From NCBI GenBank assembly GCA_021234155.1, contig JAJEKV010000668.1, forward strand, positions 1 to 64,000: DNA of 64,000 nt, given 5' to 3'. Source of the DNA: Isoetes taiwanensis. Its lineage: Eukaryota > Streptophyta > Lycopodiopsida > Isoetales > Isoetaceae. A program made the translations under genes and the position numbers. Under the pieces are notes generated by a model. It was not told the origin of the DNA. It saw nothing but the letters and a program-made list of their open reading frames with translations, and did not search any database. Numbering within the stretch: the stretch's first letter is position 1; each line of letters starts with the position of its first letter. Shown piece by piece: positions 56,952 to 64,000 of the stretch.

Positions 56952-59226
56952 AATGGACGAAGGCGCAGCAACGGAGGCGGCGGTCGGAAGTCAGCCTGGG
57001 TCCGACCCATGTAAGAACAACGGGGGCCCAGGGCCCCCGATTCGCCCTGCCAGCGGCAGGTTAGGCTGGTCCACAACCATCCGGCAGACTCCAGGGGTCT
57101 GCATATCGCCCCCAGCCGATGGGGCCTCCAACAAATCGGCTTCAAAAATTGGGGCTTTTGCCCAGTATGAGGTAAACCAGTTCATTAGTTTCTCAGATAA
57201 GAATCCAGGCCCATTTGCAGCCGCCCCTGCTTCGCATAGCATTAATCATTCCATAAAGAGCAATAGAGTAGATAAGGTATCAGCAGGGGAAGATCTGGCC
57301 TCTAAGGCAAGTGTGAGTGCCATCGGTGCTATCCGTAAACTGAAATCTGCAATGTTAGGGTCAGGGGTAAGAGATAGTGCAAGAGGGCAGGAAAAATTCA
57401 CACAACCTGCCAGATCAGTTTCACCAATGGAAGCTTCACATATGGAAGAAGCATCCATGGAAGTGTCACAGATGGAAGAAGTAGAAACAGAAGAAACAGA
57501 AGCAAACGAGAAAGAGCTGGAAGAAAATGAAAAACTAGCAGAGACGAAGCACAAATCCGTAGGTTTGGGAGGCGCTATAAGGGAAGAGAAATGGAGTACA
57601 GGGATATCTCATGAAAGCATAGCGAAAAAACTGTCTCCACAAACTACCGATACTACAAAAACTCCAACTCAAGAAGGGCATAACAATACCGCAAATATAG
57701 ACTCAGCTAGTGGCGCTGCAAGGAGTAATGCAAGGCAAGCTTGGAAAAACAACGACACTATAGCAAGGGTTAACAAGCCTAGATTTTCAGAGTGGATAAA
57801 GAATAATGTACCAACAGAGATAGTCAGGAGTTTGAGAGTAGATGCAGCACTTAAAATAGTAGAAGCAGGTTTTGCCCAAGATCTGGGCAAACTAAATAAA
57901 GGCCATCCTGAAAAATTTGGAACGGAAAGTGCTGGGAACATGGAAGTAGATGTGGAGGATAACTTCCCAATAGCAGAGATAGATCATGGTACGCATGTAA
58001 AAGTGGTGGAGAACTTGGTATCAATGAAAGCGGTTATTGGATTCTTTACTGGGAGGATTCCGGACTTAGAAAACTAGAATTTTGGTTGTCAACTCACTTG
58101 AAAAGGTTAGGTTTGCCTCAAAGATGAATCTTTAAAGGCACTAGGTGGCAACTTCTTCCTCATCCTATTCCAAAGTGAGGGACTTGATTAGATAAAATGG
58201 TTGCTTTCGGCAACGGACACTTTTATGGGGAATACATCTTATATCAATACTATTCTCCGGATTCTCCCCATCAAATGTCAAAGAATCAAAATCCCATCTT
58301 TGTTTGGAGATTGAACACCTACCTCGCACATCGCCGATACCGAAGTTTTAAAGGTCATTGCTAACACAATAGGTGCTTATATCTCACACTCCATAGCCAG
58401 AGGGCCAAGGATCTGTGTAGCCATTCCAGCAAAGGCGAGCATACCCAAAGGCGTGATAGTGAAGAGTGGCAACTGCTCTTTCAAATTTCCTTTGAAATTG
58501 ACCAACAAGTGGGAAATATACAGAATGTTCCCAGATCTAAAAATTGAAGGGCTGGAAGAGAACCCTCAGGCAAGTTCTAAGGAAGAGATAAGTCCTCAAC
58601 ATCGGCACAGGCGATAATCCCAAACATCCCCTACAAGTCTTTGGGTCCCCAAAGAGCCACCCCATTACTCCTGCAACAACCACTCCAAGTGCTCCAAGTC
58701 GGGGTGTAGAAACACCTAACACTAGCAACGCGGCATCTCCAACCATGAGACCTACTTTGAGCCCACCATCTCTACAACTGTAGAGGGCTCGTCAAAAACA
58801 GAAGGCCAAACTTGGGAAGTGGGAGGCGCCAGGCAAAAAGGGAGAACCAGAAATATCGCTCGAAAGAGTGGAGGACCTCGCCCAAAGTCCCCTCCTCAAA
58901 TGTCTCTCAGCACTCATTTTGTCTCTGAGGTAAACAATCCTTTCTCTCAATACATAAAAGAAGTAATGATTTCCGAGGAGGCATTGCCAGATAAGGTGAA
59001 AGGAAGTCGAGGAGAAATGGTAGTATGTGGTGAGCTGGCTGCTATAGAGAGTGCCCTCCCATCACACAAAAATATGTGGGCAAACCTTCCAATGGAAGAG
59101 GAGAATGGGGTGGATGAGGACCCGCCTAGTGTAACAGGCAAAAAAAATAAAAAGGCAGAAGTAATCGATACAGATGGGACGGGCAACATGAAAAGGAAGA
59201 AAGGGTCTCCAAACATTGCCCCATGA
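56952..59226 (+). pseudogene. LINE 2 ORF1 (DUF4283-like nucleic-acid-binding protein)
   Basis: The start is taken at ATG 56952 (MDEGAATEAAVGSQPG); an in-frame upstream ATG at 56920 lies in the target duplication and outside the element. The first 370 codons are open (Pro-rich start, acidic Glu/Met repeats around MEASHMEEASMEVSQMEE, then VNKPRFSEWIKNNVP). A stop at 58075 and several frameshifts break the DUF4283-like part (LKALGGNFFLILFQSE; RICVAIPAKASIPKGV). The last segment 58819-59226 is open, basic then acidic. The final codons CCA TGA overlap the ORF2 ATG. In LINEs ORF1 binds the element RNA. Confidence 0.8.
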
Positions 59227-62200
59227 ATTATAAGATCCTTAGCTGGAATATCAGGGGAGTAAAATCCTCGGAATACAAGAAAAGCAGATTATCAAATGCA
59301 ATCAAGGAGATAAATCCAGACATAATATGCCTGCAGGAGCATAAGTGTAAACAGGGGGAGATACACGCATTGTTCAACACAATAGGTAAAGAATACGTGG
59401 GTATTCTTTGCAAAGTAAAAGATACCTCTAGTGCGTGCACTGACGATCACTGGAAGAAGGGCGTAAAAGTATGTGATTCACAGGTAGACAGGTTTGGTAG
59501 ATGGGCTATAATTATATGGCAACACGAAGGTAGAATATGGGGATTGGTAAATATCTATGCCCATAACAACCCCAGGGGTAGAGGTGCTTTATGGGCCACT
59601 CTCAGACACAGATTGAAAAGCTTTGGAAGTCAGGTAGCGTGGCTTATGGCAGGGGATTTCAATATGGTGGAGGCAGCTGAGGATAGACAAGGGGTGTCCT
59701 CAGAAATTGTACACGGATTTGAGAAACTTCAGTGGTGTAAATTGGTGGAGGATATGGGCTTTATGGAGCTCGGATCGGAGATAAAGGGATTTACATGGTG
59801 TAATGGATGGCTGGGAACAGGGAGGACGTATGCAAGACACGATAGATGCTATATGAATGACGTGGCTTTCTCCATCCTCCCTTACCTCCAAAGGTCCAAT
59901 CAATTAAAGAATGCTATATCCGATCATAATCCACAAGTGATATCTACTAAGAAGTATCAGTTCAGAACTTCTAAAACAGTATTCAAATTAAATACCAGAT
60001 ACTTGAAAGACCCAGAGTTTGTGGAGACCTGCAAAAGTATATGGCAATCGACTTTTAGAACGGGATCTGGTATGGAAACTATGATAACAGCTCTTTCAAA
60101 TATCAAAAATTACGCCAAAAGTTGGGGTAGAGCTAAAGTGCAAAAAGAAAGGGAAGAACTGGATTTTCTTTATGGCCAACTCCTCTCACTTAGAGCTTTG
60201 GGCCCCAATGATGGGATGGAGGAGAATAGGATAATAGAACAGATAAAGACACTAGAAGAGGTCAAGATAGCTGAAAACAGATGTAAAGCAGGATTGACGT
60301 GGCTAAAAGAAGCTGATAAATGCACAAAGTTCTTCTTCAAGACAGCCAAAGAGAAGAAGAGATCTTCCACACTATCATCCATCACTCAAAATGACGGCTC
60401 GATTCTCAAATCCCCAGGAGATCTCAAAAGGTATCTATTTAACCATTTCAATGCTTTCTTTGGAGAACACAACTTACCATTTCAAGAGACCTTCGAAGAG
60501 CTGGTGGTTTCAAAAGTCTCACCTATAATGAACTCTAGCCAGCAAGACATATTAAATCTTCCCCTCTCTGTTGAGGACCTTCAAAAGGCCACCTTTTTAC
60601 TGGCTAAAAATAAATGTCCGGGTATGGATGGAATTCCCATAGAATTCTATCAATGCAATTGGGAATGGGTCAAGGATGATATCTTCTCTACATACACAGA
60701 CTTTATGCAAGCTGAAAATCTAAATCCAAGACTGAACACAGGATGTATTGCCCTGGTTCCCAAGAGTAAGGAGCCAAGCACAATCAATGATTGGAGGCCC
60801 ATCACACTTTTATCTGCTTTCTATAAAATCATAGCTAAGGCTATGGCAGAGAAGATTAAGCCAATTCTAGCTGAAGGCATCTCACAAGCCCAATCCGGCT
60901 TTCTGCCGGGCAGGAGTATCTTGAGCAATGTCGCAGCAGCATTCGAAGGTTTACACTGGGCTAGAAAAACAAGACAAAAGGTGGCCTATCTAAAGCTAGA
61001 TTTTACCAAAGCTTACGACAGTATCAGATGGAGTTTTCTGCATAAAATGATGCTCAAGCTGGGTTGTGGAAATATTTTTACGGAAGGGGTCATGAAACTT
61101 CTGCGATCAGCTCGAGCCTCAGTCCTATTCCAAGGTGAACCCTCTCCAATATTTGACATAAAGAGGGGCATCAGGCAAGGGTGCCCCTTAGCCCCATTCC
61201 TCTTCAATATCGCAGCAGAAGCACTTTCACAAATATTCGTGCAAGCCTCTGCAGATGGTATGATTCAGGGACTAGAAATGCTGGATGGCTCTCAACAAAT
61301 ATGTAACCAATACGCAGACGACACATTTCTATTCATAGAGGCAGAGGAAGATAACTTGTCAAATTACTAGCAAATTACTAGCCTCCTTCTCAATAGCCTC
61401 GGGATGTCTCATAAAACCGGAAAAAAATGCGAGACAATGGCCGTTGGAAGAACCGCATCCCACATGCTTGACAATCCTACCATGGAAAATAATCCCGTGA
61501 GGGTGAGCATTCCAACCTATTAGGAGTTCCAGTGGGCATCAATATCGCTAATGCACAAATATGGGATGAAATACTACTAGGCCCGCTAGTAAACACTTAA
61601 ACCGGTGGAAGGTGGCAAAGCTATCACTTGCGTGGTCAATTACCGTGGCAAAACATGTGTTAAGCAATACTCATGTCTACACGTCATCAATCTTACTAGC
61701 CCCAAAGGAGAAGGCACAGGAACTAGAAGGGCTAATCCATAACTTTGTCCAGGGGAGGGAATGAAGAAGGGGCAAGATGGTCAAAAATCGCTTGGTGGAA
61801 GTGCAAGAGAGATAAGGCGAAGGAGGTATTGGAATGGTCGACATATCATTCTGAGCAAAGTATTAATAGCTTAAATTCATATGGATGATCATACGAGAAT
61901 GAGGTGAAGTCTCGTGTATGCATCTCATCAACCAGGCTCTATTAGCGTCATGTAAGCATAGTAAGGCCTCCACAAAGTCTCACTCCCATGGTCACTCTTT
62001 TTTTATCTTAAGCCATGTAGAGAAGCTTCTCCATTCCTGAAGGGATTAATTTCGGCGTGGCAAATCATAAAAAAGCTATTTACGCTTGACGTCAAAAAAT
62101 TCGAAGCAGAGACTTCCCCTCCATGGTGGGTACCAGTGGTACTGCACAATAAACAAGGCCCCTTAGGTATGGTGGCTGATGCAAGGATCGTAAAGAGGTG

Positions 62201-62993
62201 GAAAAATTGTGGAATAGATTCTTGTGCTCAATGGTACAAGGGAGTACAGTTAGCCAGTTGGGCAGAATTTCAGGTACGCTTTGCCTTAAAGGACGCAGAC
62301 AGAATAATATGGGAATGTGTGGCCACAGTACTCCCAAACACTATAACTACAGGAGATCAAAATCCATGGGTTTTGCACCCCGCGATTTTGCCAAATAAGT
62401 TTGTGAAATCAAGTTCGTAAGCCCGAGGACTTCGGGTTTACTTCCAATACCTACCAAATGGGATATAGTAGTCACGGAGGAAAACCTTATAAACATATGG
62501 AGAGATGCGTGGCGTAAATATCTTCCCCACCGGATAAATGTTTTCCTCCGCAAGTGATACATGGGGTCCCAAGGGTCAATCAACTAGTCGCAAAATGGGA
62601 CAACAACGTTCCCAAGATGTCCCTTTGTGCGAGGCCGAACAGGAATCCATAGAACATTGTCTGGTGGAGTGTGAGAAGCTGCAAGTAGTATGGGCATGGA
62701 GTCTGGATAGCTTTGAATACCCGCTAGGTACCAAGGAACTGTTGTTGGGTATCCTCCCCCTAGAATGGTGCACCATGAAGAAGGTGGCCTTTCATATAGC
62801 TAGGGCCTGGACAATCTGGTCAATATGGAAAAGGAGAAATGCCGTGGTCTTTGATGAGAATCAAGCAGACATATCACCATATCAGCTTCTACATATAGTA
62901 CATGAAAGGCTGAAAAAATTCAGGCTAGTCTTCGAGAGTGAAGAAGAAGTAAAGGTTGAAATTTGGGGCACCTACCTAAGATTACACTAGGAC
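59223..62993 (+). pseudogene. LINE 2 ORF2: APE endonuclease, reverse transcriptase, zf-RVT region
   Basis: It opens at ATG 59223, overlapping the ORF1 stop by ATGA, and is open for 715 codons to 61370. The endonuclease domain (residues 1-240) shows LSWNIRGV, CLQEHK, AGDFNMVE and a late SDHNPQ. The reverse transcriptase (about residues 420-715) shows LVPKSKEPSTINDWRPITLL, QSGFLPGRSI, LKLDFTKAYDSI, RGIRQGCPLAPFLFN and the catalytic QYADDTFLF. A frameshift at about 61360 and further breaks follow. The C-terminal zf-RVT-like region survives in pieces (HRINVFLRK at about 62530; CPLCEAEQESIEHCLVECEK then WTIWSIWKRRNAVVFDENQA, 62618-62860). Nicking and target-primed reverse transcription would have been its role. 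It is now inactive only in the C-terminal third. Confidence 0.9.
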
Positions 62994-63522
62994 GAACAAG
63001 GGAATAGTGCAAGAAGGAGCCATGTAGCTATCTCCATCTCAGATTTGCAGTTGGATACACCCCTGCCATGTGGCTTTGTACCATTCCTTTAAAGTAAATA
63101 AAGTCAATTCTTTATCCCTCAAAAAAAAAAAAAAAATTAAATTGAATGCATTCATTTTGGCCTCCAATAGTATTATCTCTATCTTATGCTTTTGAGATTT
63201 TATATTGAATTTTTGAATTAGTTTTGACCAAAAGAACAAGAAAATAATACTCAATCCAAAAGTACCTAGTGCAGGTACTTTGGCAGGTTCCAAAAATGGC
63301 AGGGTGTAGCATGCATATGCCCCTACATGGTTTGCCCGTTGGGCTGTGCAACTAGAGCACTGCCTGATGCTTGCCAGTTCTGATCCTGAGCTTTTGCAAC
63401 AATATCTCAATGGTCGTTTTTCTCAAAAGATATGGGACGCAATTACCTTGGCCCAAGTGAAAACTGGTCATTATCATGCACACATAAATCCCCCAGCACG
63501 TTTGCCTACAGTAAGAGCCTGA

Positions 63523-64000
63523 CAAACTCATGGAGCAAGAGTGTCCAATCCAGATGAAATTGCTTTTTTCGGCACATTTTCCAATCTAAAGTTAAGGGAA
63601 GACAAAATTCATGTCACTTAGCATTAACAATGACCACAAATTCAAGAAAATATTGCCCGTCCGTTTAACACCAGAAAGAAGACAAGAATATTACACGTTT
63701 TAATCTGGGCATGTAAACGAAGGAAATGGAAATTTCCTCCCCGATAATGTTACAAATGCGCAACATAATTATTAGTATCCAACACTTAAACAAATTCCAA
63801 GAATCAAGATAATCTAGTAGCACACATCAAAAGTCTGTCTCCTCGCATTAAGGCAGTGCGTAGGGCACTGATTTGCCCCAGATTGTGTATCTAAAGGTGT
63901 TAAATATCAATGCTAGAAACCATATCCAACAAAAAGAAAGAGCAGAAGAGCTAGAAAACTAACAAATTACGTATGGGAAATGGTAGGAATCCGCTGTGCA
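63523..64000. other. no recognised feature
   Basis: AT-rich sequence downstream of the disrupted exon-like frame. No coding, RNA or repeat feature was found. Confidence 0.4.

Larger units (their letters stand above)
56929..63136 (+). mobile_element. LINE 2, 6.2 kb, near full length
   Basis: It is flanked by an 18-bp target duplication TTAAATTGAATGCATTCA (56911-56928 and 63137-63154) and ends in 16 A (63121-63136) with an AATAAA signal 19 bases before (63097). The 5' untranslated region is only about 20 bases. It carries a DUF4283-like ORF1 and an endonuclease-reverse transcriptase ORF2. Relative to the MITE around it, it is the younger insertion. Confidence 0.92.
56789..63326. mobile_element. 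304-bp MITE, split by LINE 2
   Basis: The left end GGGCATAAGCATGCTACACC (from 56793) and the right end, minus strand, GGGCATATGCATGCTACACC (from 63322) are near-perfect inverted repeats. CTAC flanks both (56789-56792 and 63323-63326). Without the LINE and one of its duplications the element is 136 + 168 = 304 bp. The interior has AAAGTACC motifs on both arms. Confidence 0.78.
56740..63522 (+). pseudogene. exon-like frame disrupted by MITE and LINE (two parts)
   Basis: If the MITE with one copy of its CTAC duplication is removed, 56740-56792 joins to 63327-63522 in one frame. The part before the junction ends ...FPYTTWKEHCTT and the part after it reads WFARWAVQLEHCLMLASSDP, then ELLQQYLNGRFSQKIWDAIT and HAHINPPARLPTVRA before TGA (63520-63522). 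The composition and 80-codon length suggest real coding sequence, probably a terminal exon, but I do not recognise the protein. The MITE and nested LINE have destroyed it. Confidence 0.45.

Overview
The window looks like plant nuclear DNA. It is AT-rich, with spliceosomal GT-AG introns, a Copia primer-binding site of the initiator-Met tRNA type, LINEs with a DUF4283-like ORF1, a Helitron and CACTA ends. The species cannot be named from the sequence; a large-genome, possibly non-flowering land plant is a guess. I see no rRNA, no convincing tRNA, no CRISPR and no gene that is clearly intact and single-copy. Almost everything recognisable is a mobile element, a nested insertion or a gene fragment carried by one.

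Layout. 0.4-2.5 kb: an intron-containing locus with a beta-class (N4/N6 amino) DNA methyltransferase domain. Degenerate relatives lie at 18.5-19.1 kb (+), 20.0-21.8 kb (-) and 39.8-40.2 kb (5' part only). 4.4-18.5 kb: a decayed CACTA-type element with CGTCAG subterminal arrays. Its interior holds a 2.84-kb tandem duplication, one copy of which is interrupted by a 3.8-kb Helitron (7543-11363; the other copy is the empty site), and fragments of an inositol-polyphosphate 5-phosphatase gene. 21.8-31.8 kb: a LINE ORF1 split by a 7.33-kb terminal-inverted-repeat transposon (22792-30121) with two convergent intron-containing genes, a DDE-like transposase relic and a coiled-coil protein. 32.05-32.22 kb: a near-perfect 178-nt hairpin. 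32.99-36.82 kb: a second, shorter CACTA element with intact ends, the same 5-phosphatase exons and a clean insertion of a short SINE-like repeat.

37-48 kb is mostly unassigned sequence with foldback elements, tandem duplications and a few exon-like open frames. 48.8-54.4 kb: a degenerate Copia retrotransposon whose 5' LTR was split by a roughly 1.07-kb inversion. 56.8-63.3 kb: an exon-like frame interrupted by a 304-bp MITE, itself interrupted by a 6.2-kb LINE with an 18-bp target duplication and mostly readable ORF1 and ORF2.

The most unusual content is the repeated bacterial-style methyltransferase family and the two-gene TIR transposon. Because several insertions have an empty-site paralog or target duplication inside the window, their boundaries and relative order can be read directly.
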